This document shows, one piece after another, positions 1-8,460 of a stretch of DNA of 64,000 nt. The DNA comes from Palsa-504 sp963739615 (GTDB lineage Bacteria > Actinomycetota > Actinomycetes > Streptosporangiales > Streptosporangiaceae), in assembly GCA_963739615.1 (NCBI GenBank), contig CAVUBD010000006.1, positions 14,573 to 78,572 on the forward strand, in the 5' to 3' direction. The position numbers were made by a program, and so were the translations under genes. The notes below the pieces were generated by a model. That model was not told where the DNA came from and searched no databases. It was given only the letters and a program-made list of their open reading frames with translations. Position 1 is the stretch's first letter, and each line of letters opens with the position of its first letter.

Positions 1-270
1 GACCTCCCCCTTTGCCAGCGCATCCTCGACCATCGCCGGCTGGCGCAGGAAGTCAGTATGGAGCGTCGCGTCGATGTCTTCGGACGGCGGGAGGTTGACA
101 TAGAAGTACTGGGTGAGCTGCCCGGCCTTCTCTGCCACGCTCATCTGGGCCATGAGTGTTTCGACGCGATCTGCCACCTCGGCGTCACCCGGTATCCGCG
201 CGGGCAGGCTGTGGATGTTCGCGGCGGCTGTCTGGCGGGCGAGGCCGACCGGGGTCGAGCGAACCGACAT
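1..270 (-). CDS. Glycoside hydrolase family 3 N-terminus (partial)
   Basis: First 90 codons of a protein that runs off the left edge on the reverse strand. The ATG (268-270) is preceded by a GGGAG ribosome-binding site. Residues 35-52 read RVETLMAQMSVAEKAGQL, the motif that opens the catalytic domain of bacterial beta-glucosidases and beta-xylosidases of family GH3, just before the TIM barrel. No signal peptide is seen, so a cytoplasmic enzyme acting on imported oligosaccharides is likely. The active-site part lies outside the window, so substrate cannot be assigned. Family call fairly sure, function inferred. Confidence 0.8.
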   Translation of the reverse strand, partial: MSVRSTPVGLARQTAAANIHSLPARIPGDAEVADRVETLMAQMSVAEKAGQLTQYFYVNLPPSEDIDATLHTDFLRQPAMVEDALAKGEV

Positions 271-642
271 GACGCTCCCTGAAGCTGAAGGGTAACTTTC
301 TCACGGGACTTTCTCGTGTAACTGGCACCCAGCCGCCGCTTACCACGATACGCCTGCACGTTGTCGACTTCGCCCGCCATCTCTGCGCACGGGCCAACGC
401 GGCGCTGAACGGCGACCTGGCGTCAGAGAACCCCTCATCCATGCACTTCAGCCTGGTTGAGCGCCAGAGTACCCTGAGGTGAAACCGCCATTTCACGGCG
501 CCGGGACAGCGTGGAAGCGCGGCATCACTGGCCTGCGGGCGAATGGAAGCGCCTGGTCTAGCGCCAGGCCGGGTCGAGGCCGGCGCCTGGGTCCTCGTCG
601 GGCAGCTGGTCGCTGAGCCTGGTCGCCGAATGAGCCGCACGC
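271..642. other. Intergenic region upstream of the GH3 gene
   Basis: No gene that I can support. It should hold the promoter of the reverse-strand GH3 gene. Open frames here are short GC-driven shadows. Confidence 0.4.
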
Positions 643-765
643 GAGCTGCGTGCCACCGGTGAGCGGGTGCGCAGCCGTACGGCCGATAGTCCCGTCCAGC
701 TGACCGCCCGGGAGGACCAGATCGCCAGGCTGGCGCGAGACGGCCTGTCCAACCCGGACATCTAG
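643..765 (+). pseudogene. Remnant of a LuxR-family regulator (start of HTH domain)
   Basis: In the forward frame the stretch encodes ELRATGERVRSRTAD, then QLTAREDQIARLARDGLSNP and DI before a TAG at 763-765. This is the lead-in and first half of the LuxR/GerE C-terminal helix-turn-helix, as found at the end of large ATP-dependent (LAL-type) regulators. The recognition helix that should follow is missing, and an in-frame TGA at 631-633 cuts off the upstream part. It is therefore a decayed fragment and not a working gene. It may once have regulated the neighbouring GH3 gene (inference). Confidence 0.7.
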
Positions 766-869
766 TCAATGCCCTGGTGCGATTCGTCCCCGATGTCGCC
801 GTGCGCCAGGTCCATCACCTGCTGCCTCGCTACCGTGGGTAGTTTCGCGGTCAGGCCGGCGGCTGAGAG

Positions 870-1901
870 TCACCCGGTCAGCCGGGCAAATACCACGACG
901 TTGCTGAGGTAGCTGCCGAGGGAATCGTCGAAGGTGCCGCCGCAGGTGATCAGGCGCAGTTCCGCGTCCGGAACCGGACCGTAGACCGCGGCCGTCGGGA
1001 ACTTGTCCTTGGCATACACCTGGACGCTCGTGACCGTGAAGACCGCCATCGTTCCGTCGGCGCGGTTCACGTACACGCGGTCGCCGGGATGCATGTTCCG
1101 AAGCCAGAAGAAGACCGCTGGCCCGGCGCGGGAGTCGACGTGACCGGCAATGACCGCGGAGCCGACGGCGCCGGGCTGCGGGCTGCCGGTGTACCAGCCA
1201 GCTACCGCGGTGCTTGATGGGACCTGGAGCGTGCCGCCGGGATTGAGGCCAAGATCCACCACCGCGGTCCGCACCCCGATGGCCGGAATGGTCAGCGAAA
1301 CAGGTCGGGCGGTTTGCTGCGCGGTGGCTAGCCAGGCCGGCGACAAGGCGCGGCCCGAAGGAACAGGGACCTGCGATGGCCTCTCTGGCAACGGCATGCT
1401 GGGCCCGCCGCTGGCCATGATCAGCCCGGCTGTCGCGGCACCGACGGCCAGCAGTCCAGTGCCGAGCATGAAGGCGGCCAGCAGCCGGCCGCGCGGAAGC
1501 TGCCATGAGGACCTGCGGGACCGGCTTCCGCGCTGTCCCGCGGCGCTGATGCCTGAGAGCCGCCGCGATACCCACAAGGTGATGGTCGTCGCGAAGACCC
1601 GGCCCCACGATGGTTCGGCCGGAGCGCTGGACGGCGGCTTCGTGACAGGCGCGGTATCCGCCTGGGCGGCTAGCGAAGACCCGGCCACCCCGGGCGGCCG
1701 GTCCGAGCGGACATCTGGCGCGGGCTCCGCGGCACCGCCCGACCTCGTCGCATCGGGGATCGGATCCCACCAGTTAGCGTCCCAGGCCGGATCCCAGAAA
1801 TCAGCCAAGCGGTCCGTCGCCGCGGCCACGGGCCCTGTGGGTGCGCTGTCGCCCGGCCGGATGCTCACGGGTGGCACGCCGGAGCGGCCGTCCTCACCCA
1901 T
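870..1901 (-). CDS. Sortase, class F-like
   Basis: 343 aa. Residues 1-135 are disordered, rich in Pro/Asp/Ala; a single membrane segment lies at about 139-162; the sortase beta-barrel fills 200-343. The catalytic His is in GHVDS (H254) and the Cys in LITCGGTFD (C320), both typical of the short class F sortases of actinobacteria. The enzyme would sit outside the membrane and act as a transpeptidase or peptidase on surface proteins; no sorting-signal substrate is visible next to it. The long charged N-terminus ahead of the membrane segment is unusual for the class. It may be an over-extended start, although the frame is open and starts with ATG. Confidence 0.85.
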   Translation of the reverse strand: MGEDGRSGVPPVSIRPGDSAPTGPVAAATDRLADFWDPAWDANWWDPIPDATRSGGAAEPAPDVRSDRPPGVAGSSLAAQADTAPVTKPPSSAPAEPSWGRVFATTITLWVSRRLSGISAAGQRGSRSRRSSWQLPRGRLLAAFMLGTGLLAVGAATAGLIMASGGPSMPLPERPSQVPVPSGRALSPAWLATAQQTARPVSLTIPAIGVRTAVVDLGLNPGGTLQVPSSTAVAGWYTGSPQPGAVGSAVIAGHVDSRAGPAVFFWLRNMHPGDRVYVNRADGTMAVFTVTSVQVYAKDKFPTAAVYGPVPDAELRLITCGGTFDDSLGSYLSNVVVFARLTG

Positions 1902-2263
1902 AGCGCTCCCCGTCGCCGCGACTGTCTGGAACAGCAGAGCATATGAGCCCAGCCCGCATCAACCGATATCGTCAGTTGCATTCCGCGCATTACGATACGC
2001 AGCCATCGGCGCGCATGGACCCGAGGGAACGGGCCAGCGTGAAACGGTGCGGCTCAGGGATGGGACGCGCGTTTGTCAGCATTTAACGACTATTCATGCG
2101 GATTTTATTTGACAACATATTGTCTGCAGGTGAACCGCCGGGAAAGCAGATTCAGACGGCTGACTACGCTTCGCGGCGTGTTCAGTGCGCCTCGTTGCCC
2201 CCCGGCGGAGCTACTGCTAGCCTTCTGGCTTTCCTTAAGCCAACACGGAGGTACAGGATTTAC
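1902..2263. other. Intergenic region between divergent sortase and secreted protein genes
   Basis: About 360 bases, less GC-rich than the surroundings near 1940-2120. A near-palindrome GACAACATATTGTC lies at 2111-2124 and could be an operator. A GGAGG ribosome site at 2247-2251 serves the secreted protein gene. No supported ORF. Confidence 0.4.
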
Positions 2264-2668
2264 ATGCTGCGCCGAATCTCAACCATCGCCGCCGGTGCGG
2301 CGATGCTCGCCCTGAGCGCTCTGCCGGCTTCTGCGGCCACCATGTCATCCAGCACCCACAAGATCTCCTTCCCGAGCCTGCACGGCGTCAGCGCCTGGGG
2401 TACGTACCAGAAGACTGGCTCCAAGGTCCGGATCAACGTGTGTGCCGAAGACACGGTCCACGGCGAGTTCGCCGCGGGCGCGGTCACGATGGCCTATAAC
2501 TCCAGCGGCAGCCAGCACCAGATGCTGGGTGCGGTGGACATCGGATACCACCAGACGGTGTGCCGGAGCGAGACGCTCCGCTACACCGGGCACCTCAAGG
2601 TCTACACGTTCGTCGGCGGTAACAACGGCCGGATCACGGCCAAGAGCAAGATCAAGACCATCTACTGA
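2264..2668 (+). CDS. Small secreted protein of unknown function
   Basis: 134 aa. I place the start at the ATG at 2264, behind GGAGG, because it gives a clean signal peptide (Arg-Arg, hydrophobic stretch, cleavage near LPASAA, residue ~25); the open frame upstream has no such feature. The mature part, about 110 aa, is rich in Ser/Thr/Gly/Tyr and has two cysteines (NVCAED and TVCRSE) that probably form a disulfide. I do not recognise a domain. It is followed by a strong hairpin. Neighbour to a sortase gene but lacks an LPxTG-type tail, so it is probably not a sortase substrate. Confidence 0.75.
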   Translation: MLRRISTIAAGAAMLALSALPASAATMSSSTHKISFPSLHGVSAWGTYQKTGSKVRINVCAEDTVHGEFAAGAVTMAYNSSGSQHQMLGAVDIGYHQTVCRSETLRYTGHLKVYTFVGGNNGRITAKSKIKTIY

Positions 2669-2718
2669 CCGCCGGTACTCCTGATCACGGCGATCGGGAC
2701 GACTCGTTCGTGCGATAA

Positions 2719-2753
2719 GCGGGCGGTCACGGCGACCAGTCGTGGCCGCCCGC
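2719..2753 (+). terminator. Hairpin terminator after the small secreted protein gene
   Basis: 13-bp stem GCGGGCGGTCACG / CGTGGCCGCCCGC with one T-G wobble and a 9-nt loop, 50 nt after the stop codon. There is no clear T tract, as is common in actinobacteria. Confidence 0.65.
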
Positions 2754-2847
2754 CCGAGGACCGCCGGGTAGTCTCGGCGAGTGGGATCGCTGACCCGGAA
2801 GGCACCCGGTGCCATGCGCGTGGCGGTCCGGTGGCATCGGCCGATAG

Positions 2848-3186
2848 ATGGGCAGGCATGACATGTCCGCTGCGCCCCCCGCGATAACGGTCCGGGACAA
2901 TCCTGCATCGCTTTGCTACGAAGCGCTGATCGACGGTGAGGTGATCGGCACGATCGTCTACGAATGCTCAGGCCCGAGAACGGTGTTCCTGCATACGATC
3001 GTGGAACCGGAACTCCGCGGGCGAGGTATCGCGACCACGCTGGTCAAGACCGCGCTAGATGACCTCAGGACCAAGGGCAGGCCGCTGAGCAACTACTGCG
3101 GCTTCGTGTCGGGGTTCATCGCCGCCCATCCCGAGTACGCGGATCTCATCGACTCCGACCACCCTGGCCATCCGCACGGCAGGTGA
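2848..3186 (+). CDS. GNAT-like N-acetyltransferase, short (YjdJ-type)
   Basis: 112 aa, the usual length of the minimal Gcn5-related acetyltransferase-like family. The acetyl-CoA binding turn is visible as ELRGRGIATTLV, preceded by the strand HTIVEP, and a C-terminal FI..HPEYADL segment typical of the family. An internal ATG at 2863 is an equally possible start and matches the family length better. Substrate unknown. It ends 12 nt from the convergent flavoprotein gene. Confidence 0.8.
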   Translation: MGRHDMSAAPPAITVRDNPASLCYEALIDGEVIGTIVYECSGPRTVFLHTIVEPELRGRGIATTLVKTALDDLRTKGRPLSNYCGFVSGFIAAHPEYADLIDSDHPGHPHGR

Positions 3187-3198
3187 GCCTGCGGGAAG

Positions 3199-4602
3199 CT
3201 AGCGGGGAATGCCCGAGATCAGGTCGCCCGCGCGGGCCAGCACCGAGGTGCGCGGGGACCGGCGAGCGGCTTCCAGGCGGTCCGCCGCGCGGTAGAGCGC
3301 GTACAGGCCGTGAACGCCCGCCCAGCGCGCGGGCTCGGGCTCCCAGCGAGGCGAACGGTGCCCCACCCAGGGCAGGGTGGTCAGCGGGCTGGGGACACCC
3401 CGCACCAGGTCGGCCAGCGTACGCCCGGCTAGGTTGGCGGCCGCCACGCCATGGCCGGCGTAGCCGCCCGCCCAGCCGAGGCCGGTACGCGGGTCCATGC
3501 TCACCGTGGCGCACCAGTCCCTGGGCACGCCGAGCACCCCGGACCAGGCATGATCGATCCCGGCTCCGGTCGCCGCGGGGAACATGCGGCGCAGGATCCG
3601 GCCAAGCTGGGCTATTGTCGACGGCACGGTGGTGCCGTCGTTATCGATCCCCGAGCCGAAGCGGTAGGGGATGCCCCGCCCGCCGAGCGCGATCCGGCCG
3701 TCAGTGGTGCGCTGCGCGTAGATGTAGGCATGCGCCTCATCGCTGAGCGTCTCGAAGCCGTCCCAGCCGATCGATTTCCATGCCTGCTCTTGAAGCGGAC
3801 CGGTGACGATCATCGAGCTGTTCATGGGCAGCAGCGTCCGGTGCTGGCCGGGCAGGTCCGCCGTGAACCCTTCGACGCACCGCAAGACGACGGGTGCGCG
3901 CACCTCGCCCGCTGGGGTGCGGGCCCGGCCGGCCGAGATCGACGTCACCGGGGTGGCCTCATAAAGCAGGACCCCGGCGCGCACTACGACCTCGGCCAGC
4001 CCGGCGACCAGGTTAGCCGGCTGCACCCGGGCGCAGTGCGGTGAGTACAGCGCGCCGACCGCTCCCGTCACCCGCAGCCGCCCGGCCAGCTCCCCTTGGC
4101 CGAGGTACCTGACGATCTCGGCCCCGTCGCCCCACGATCGTTCCCGGTCAAGCTCCTGGCGCAGCCGGGCGTCCTGGGCGGCCGAGGTGGCGATGGTAAG
4201 CGTGCCGCCCTTCACCAGGCCAGCGTCGACGCCCTCGTCCGCGCAGACCCGGGCCACCTCGTCGACCGTCTCGCGGAGGTGCCGCTCGAGCTCGCGGACG
4301 CCTTTCGCGCCCTGCGGGTGCGCGGCGTAGCGAGCACGCGACCCCGGCAGGGTGGCGGTCACCCAGCCGCCGTTCCGGCCGGAAGCGCCGAACCCGGCGA
4401 AGTTCGCCTCCAGCACGATGATGCGGAGTCCGGGATCGGCCCGCTTGAGGTAGTAGGCGGTCCACAGCCCGGTGTAGCCGGCTCCGACGATGCACACGTC
4501 CGCCTCGGCGCCGCCCGGTAGCGACGGCCGCTGCCGCGGTCTCTGCTTCCGGCTGGCGCGCGCCTGCCACCAGTACGACACCTCCCCGTTATGCACGCGC
4601 AC
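3199..4602 (-). CDS. FAD-dependent oxidoreductase of the DAO / PuuB family
   Basis: 467 aa, normal for the family. The FAD-binding Rossmann motif VCIVGAGYTG spans residues 36-45, followed by the acidic ribose-binding residue in VLEANFAGFGASGRNGGW, which is the signature of gamma-glutamylputrescine oxidase and sarcosine/glycine oxidase-like enzymes. The C-terminal flavin-contacting part WAGGYAGHGVAAANLAGR is present. Expected to oxidise a secondary or primary amine and pass electrons to oxygen, releasing peroxide; the actual amine is unknown. Transcribed alone, divergent from the ppx-like gene. Confidence 0.85.
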   Translation of the reverse strand: MRVHNGEVSYWWQARASRKQRPRQRPSLPGGAEADVCIVGAGYTGLWTAYYLKRADPGLRIIVLEANFAGFGASGRNGGWVTATLPGSRARYAAHPQGAKGVRELERHLRETVDEVARVCADEGVDAGLVKGGTLTIATSAAQDARLRQELDRERSWGDGAEIVRYLGQGELAGRLRVTGAVGALYSPHCARVQPANLVAGLAEVVVRAGVLLYEATPVTSISAGRARTPAGEVRAPVVLRCVEGFTADLPGQHRTLLPMNSSMIVTGPLQEQAWKSIGWDGFETLSDEAHAYIYAQRTTDGRIALGGRGIPYRFGSGIDNDGTTVPSTIAQLGRILRRMFPAATGAGIDHAWSGVLGVPRDWCATVSMDPRTGLGWAGGYAGHGVAAANLAGRTLADLVRGVPSPLTTLPWVGHRSPRWEPEPARWAGVHGLYALYRAADRLEAARRSPRTSVLARAGDLISGIPR

Positions 4603-4750
4603 CTCCCAGCCGGACGCACCACCGCTCGTTCGGAATCAATTATCTGAAAGGTCGCTAAAAGTCGCATCTCACGCAGGCGGATCCTCGCGGGAGCAAAGGC
4701 CTGGCGGCTTAGCCGGGCTTTACCGAGCACGGGCAAGGTAGCGTCAGGGT

Positions 4751-5698
4751 ATGCGACTTGGGGTGCTTGACGTGGGATCTAACACCGTGCATTTGCTCTT
4801 GGTAGATGCCTACCCTGGCGCGCGGCCCATGCCTGCCTTCTCCCATAAGGCCGAACTTAAGCTCGCCGCCCACCTCGAGGACGGGAGCGCGCTGTCCGGG
4901 CCGGGCGAGAACAGCCTGCGGGACGTCGTGGAGGAGGCGCTCCGCATCGCGGAGGACAAGGGGGTCGAGGAGATCATCGCGTTCGCGACCTCGGCGGTCC
5001 GGGAGGCCGTGAACGGTGAGCAGGTCCTGGCCAGGATCCTTAAGCAGACCGGCGCGCAGATCAACGTCATGACCGGCCAGGAGGAAGCGCGGCTTACCTT
5101 CCTCGCCGCCCGCCGCTGGTTCGGCTGGTCCTCCGGCCGCTTGCTCGTGATGGACATCGGCGGCGGCTCGCTCGAAGTCGCGTCGGGAATCGACGAGGAG
5201 CCGGATGTCGTGGCCTCGCTGCCGCTTGGCGCCGGGCGTCTCACCCGGTACTGGATCAGCTCCGACCCGCCGTCTCCGCAGGAGGTCCGCCGCCTGCGCA
5301 AGCATGTCCGGGCCGAGATCGCCAGGGAAACCGGCGGGATGCTGCGGCAGGGCCGACCCGATCACGTGGTGGGCACGTCGAAGACCTTCAGGCAGCTGGC
5401 CAGGATCGCCGGCGCGGCTCCGTCCGGCGAAGGCCTCTACGTCAAGCGTGTCCTGCGGCACGCCGACGTAGCGGCCCTGGCCGAACGGCTGCCGAAGATG
5501 ACTCAGGCCGAACGGGCCCGGCTGCCTGGCGTTTCTGTCAGCCGGACCCCGCAGCTGCCGGCCGGAGCCATCGTGGCTGACGCCATCCTCGACCTGCTCA
5601 GCGCCGATCAGATCGAACTCTGCCCGTGGGCCTTGCGCGAGGGCGTCATCCTGCGGCGCCTGGATCTGCTCGCGCAAGGCCTGGGCTCTGCCACCTGA
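4751..5698 (+). CDS. Ppx/GppA family phosphatase (exopolyphosphatase-like)
   Basis: 315 aa, the length of the short actinobacterial Ppx1-type proteins with only the two actin-like (ASKHA) lobes. The P-loop DVGSNTVHLLL is at residues 7-17, the catalytic Glu region at TGQEEARL, and the second phosphate loop at MDIGGGSLEV. Such enzymes remove terminal phosphate from polyphosphate or pppGpp. The mycobacterial counterparts act on short polyphosphate. The gene stands alone; its neighbour is a DivIVA-like gene on the other strand. Confidence 0.88.
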   Translation: MRLGVLDVGSNTVHLLLVDAYPGARPMPAFSHKAELKLAAHLEDGSALSGPGENSLRDVVEEALRIAEDKGVEEIIAFATSAVREAVNGEQVLARILKQTGAQINVMTGQEEARLTFLAARRWFGWSSGRLLVMDIGGGSLEVASGIDEEPDVVASLPLGAGRLTRYWISSDPPSPQEVRRLRKHVRAEIARETGGMLRQGRPDHVVGTSKTFRQLARIAGAAPSGEGLYVKRVLRHADVAALAERLPKMTQAERARLPGVSVSRTPQLPAGAIVADAILDLLSADQIELCPWALREGVILRRLDLLAQGLGSAT

Positions 5699-5722
5699 AC
5701 CTGGACCGTCCGGACCGTCGCG

Positions 5723-6827
5723 CTAGTTGTCGCTGCCGGGCATGATGCGGATGCCCTCGGCCTGCTCATCAGGGTCGATGACGGCGGCGCGGGCCGGGCC
5801 CCGCTTGTCATGCGGCTGTGACGCCGGTGGCGCCGCCGGGGAGACGGGCGACTGGGACACGGGCAACTGGGACACGGGCGACTGGGGTAGGCCCGGCTGC
5901 GGCTGGGGCGAAGCAGCAGGCCTGGGCGGCGCAACAGGCCTGGGCGAAGCCGCGGCGGCCGGCTGCGGTGCACCCGGACGCGGTCCGCCTGGACCCATCG
6001 GCCCGTTGGTACCCGCGGGCCCGTTCATGGCCACGGGTGCGGGGGCTGGACGCGCTGCGCCAGCGGACTCCGACGAGGCGACCGCCTTGGCGGTCGCCTC
6101 GTCAACCTCGTCCTCGAGTGACATGCGGGCGGTTTCCGCGGCGACCAGGCCGGAGACACCGTCGAGGATGTCAGTGAGCCGCTTGATCGTTTCTGAGTGC
6201 CGGGTGGACAGCAGGCTGAGACGGCGCTCGGCACCGTCATGAATGGCGGTAGCCCGGGCGGTGGCCTCGTCAAGCGCCTTCTTAGCCTGCGCCTTCGCGC
6301 TGGCCAAGGCACTTTCCGACTTCTTCTTCGCCTCGGTGGTCGTGCGCTCCGCCTCGGCGCGGGCGGCGGACACGGGTCTTGTCGGCCTCGGCGCGCGCGG
6401 CGGTGATCGCCCGCTCGGCCTGCTCCTGAGCCGCGGTCAGCATGCGTTCGGCCTGCTCGCGCGCTTCGGCCCGGGCCTTGTCCGCGTCGGACTGAGCGTC
6501 GTTGCGCTGCCGGGCGATCTCCTCGTGGGCCTTGGACTTCTGGGACCTGGCCTCGTCGTCGGCCAGCTTGAGTATCTGGGCGATGCGCTCACTGATTTCC
6601 TCGTGCGCGGGCTTGGCGCCGAGGGCCTGCTGGCGTGCCGTGGCCAGGTCGCGCTTCAGTTCCTCTTCCTCGTCAAGAGCACGGGCGAGTCGCTGCTCCA
6701 GGTCCCGGATCTGGCTGCGGCAGCGGGCTATGAACTCGTCCACCTGACGGCGGCTATATCCACGCATCTGCATTTCGAATGCGTCTTCGTGAGCGAGGTT
6801 CGGCAGGAGATCACTGTTGTCATTCAT
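5723..6827 (-). CDS. DivIVA-like coiled-coil protein, frame broken near 6375
   Basis: Two overlapping reverse frames form one protein. The first (start ATG 6827) carries the DivIVA/GpsB lead motif MQMRGYSRRQVDEFIARC, then a long Ala/Glu/Arg coiled coil. At about 6373-6378 the coiled coil jumps frame by one base and continues as AARAEAERTTTEAKKKSE, then a Pro/Gln/Gly-rich tail ending at 5723. The intact protein would be about 365 aa. Such proteins mark cell poles or build cytoskeletal filaments in hyphal actinobacteria. The tail has a short repeat (SPVSQLPVSQSPVSP). A one-base sequence error is the simplest explanation for the break. Confidence 0.75.
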
Positions 6828-7233
6828 GGCTTCCCGAGATCAGGTTGTCGGAAGTAGGAAAAAACGGGGCCGGAGTCTAGCGGCGCAAGCAGGCGCCGCG
6901 CCGCCTAGGAGATCCGGCGGGACCGCTACTTCTGTAGTATGCGGGCTCAGGGCAAGCGGGACGGGGTGAATCGTGCATGACGAGGGGACCGTCAAGCACT
7001 GTTCCCCGCAACCGAAACGGCCAAACGTCCGGTTTCATGCATGTTTGCGCAGCAATGGGTGTTGTTAAAGCATATGAGTTTTTGGGCCGAGGTGCTGGTG
7101 TGACTCATGTGGCGTCTATTACCGGATGGACGGCAACTGCGTTGCAGTTTCGCGGAATCGTTACCGCCTGACTGGGTAAAACCGCACGTGAAGGTGGTAA
7201 GCGAATGGCCCTGATGGGTCATGCGGAGGAGCA
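6828..7233. other. Intergenic region, about 400 bases
   Basis: Lies between divergent genes. Contains a GC-rich hairpin-prone stretch near 6880-6905 and a lower-GC tract at 7000-7170. One open frame of 64 codons (6977-7171) exists but shows no family resemblance and weak codon bias, so I do not call it. A GGAGGAG site at 7225-7231 serves the next gene. Confidence 0.4.
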
Positions 7234-7446
7234 GTGTCGGCACGTAACCTGGGGCGCAAGCGATCGGAGTCGCGATCAGCGCCGGAGGTAAGCACGATTC
7301 CCAGGCAGTTGGACCTTCGCGTCCACGACCGCGTCGCCCTTGACGAGATAGAGCTTTACGCCGAGGTGCTGAGCGCAGTAGCGGCCGCGGACCGGCCGCT
7401 GACTGCCGCTGAACTTGACGAGGCGCTTGGGATCAGCGGCGGCTAA
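7234..7446 (+). CDS. Small conserved-type hypothetical protein
   Basis: 70 aa from a GTG start directly behind GGAGGAG. The N-terminal third is basic and disordered; the rest, LDEIELYAEVLSAVAAADRP then LTAAELDEALGI, is predicted to be two or three helices with an acidic face. I do not recognise the family. It is convergent with mshD, and the mshD frame runs about 170 bases into it on the other strand. The strong ribosome site and actinobacterial codon use support it as a real gene. Confidence 0.6.
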   Translation: MSARNLGRKRSESRSAPEVSTIPRQLDLRVHDRVALDEIELYAEVLSAVAAADRPLTAAELDEALGISGG

Positions 7447-8460
7447 CGCCCGCTGCCGGTGCCCTGCTGCCGGTACTGGGCTGCCGGTACTGGGCTGCCG
7501 GTACTGGGCGTCGACGCTGGCCCGGGTGAAGCCCAGGGCCTCATACATCGTGATCGCGGGCACGTTGTCTTCATCAACGTAGAGCATCGCCTGGTCCAGG
7601 CCCAGGTCGCGCAGATGCTGCAGGCCGGCCAGGGTGAGGGCCCGGCCAAGCCCGCTGCCCTGCTCGGCCGGATCGACTCCCACGACATAGACCTCGCCGA
7701 TGCCCGATCCGTTCTGCTCTTCTGGCGGATGGACCTTGGTCCAGTGGAAGCCCGCCATGCGGCCGTCCCTTTCGGCGATGAAGAATCCCGCCGGGTCGAA
7801 CCAGGGCTCGCGTTCACGCAGGTCGAGATCGTGCTGGCGCCATGCTCCCTGTTCCGGGTGCCGGGCGAAGGCCCGGCCGTTGAGGCCCAGCCACTCCTGC
7901 TCGTCCTGGCCGGGGACGAAGGTGCGCAGCGTACGGCCTGCCGGGAGGAGCGGCCGGTCGAGCGGGTCCCGCAGCGAGCGGCGCAGCTGCCACAGCGCAC
8001 GGAACCGCTCGAAGCCTGCCGCGGTGGCCAGCCTCGCGGCCGCGGGCAGGTCACCGTGGGCCCAGAGCCGCAGGGCGTGCCCGTTCGCCGCACCGATCAG
8101 TTCACGGGTCAGGGCCTGGCCGAGCCCCTGACCCCGGCGGGCCGGGTGGACGACGAGTTCGCCGGTCACGTCCGGTTCCGGCGGATCCAGATGAGCGTAG
8201 CCCGCGATCTCGCCGTCCGCCGTGACGGCGAAATCACGGCCCGTCCGCTGGGGAGCTCCGGCGGCGGCAGGCCAGGGATCCTGGCCTGCGCCGTCGTAGC
8301 GCAGGTGCAGCAGCACGTGTTCAGAAAGCGGCGTTACCCCGTCGGTTACGCGCGCGGCCTCCGCCAGGGCCAGGACGCCGGCGACCTGCGCCGCCGTGAG
8401 CCCGGAGCTATTGAGCGCGGTACCCTCCGGCTTCGTGCTTGCGACCGGGCGTCCGGTCAC
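7276..8460 (-). CDS. mshD: Mycothiol synthase
   Basis: Acetyl-CoA:Cys-GlcN-Ins N-acetyltransferase, last step of mycothiol synthesis. Two GNAT domains are visible: the first with VHPARRGQGLGQALTREL, the second with VGVDPAEQGSGLGRALTLAG followed by LYVDEDNVPAITMYEALGF. The recognisable protein ends near VDAQYR (about residue 318, position ~7505). The frame then runs on for another ~75 codons through a 14-bp tandem repeat and across the convergent gene, so the original stop was apparently lost or frameshifted by the repeat. Overlaps the end of glnR by 4 bases (ATGA), implying co-transcription. Confidence 0.88.
   Translation of the reverse strand: MTGRPVASTKPEGTALNSSGLTAAQVAGVLALAEAARVTDGVTPLSEHVLLHLRYDGAGQDPWPAAAGAPQRTGRDFAVTADGEIAGYAHLDPPEPDVTGELVVHPARRGQGLGQALTRELIGAANGHALRLWAHGDLPAAARLATAAGFERFRALWQLRRSLRDPLDRPLLPAGRTLRTFVPGQDEQEWLGLNGRAFARHPEQGAWRQHDLDLREREPWFDPAGFFIAERDGRMAGFHWTKVHPPEEQNGSGIGEVYVVGVDPAEQGSGLGRALTLAGLQHLRDLGLDQAMLYVDEDNVPAITMYEALGFTRASVDAQYRQPSTGSPVPAAGHRQRALAAADPKRLVKFSGSQRPVRGRYCAQHLGVKLYLVKGDAVVDAKVQLPGNRAYLRR
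7453..7508. repeat. 14-bp tandem repeat at the mshD 3' end
   Basis: Three perfect copies of CTGCCGGTACTGGG (7467-7480, 7481-7494, 7495-7508) and a decayed fourth copy at 7453-7466. A period of 14 is not a multiple of three, so each copy changes the mshD reading frame. Confidence 0.9.

Noticed and set aside
766..1770. 334-codon reverse frame overlapping the sortase gene
   Set aside because: Alternative frame of the sortase region, Arg/Pro/Gly-rich, without the sortase motifs.
6977..7171. 64-codon ORF in the gap before the 70-aa gene
   Set aside because: No family resemblance, weak codon bias and no clear ribosome site.
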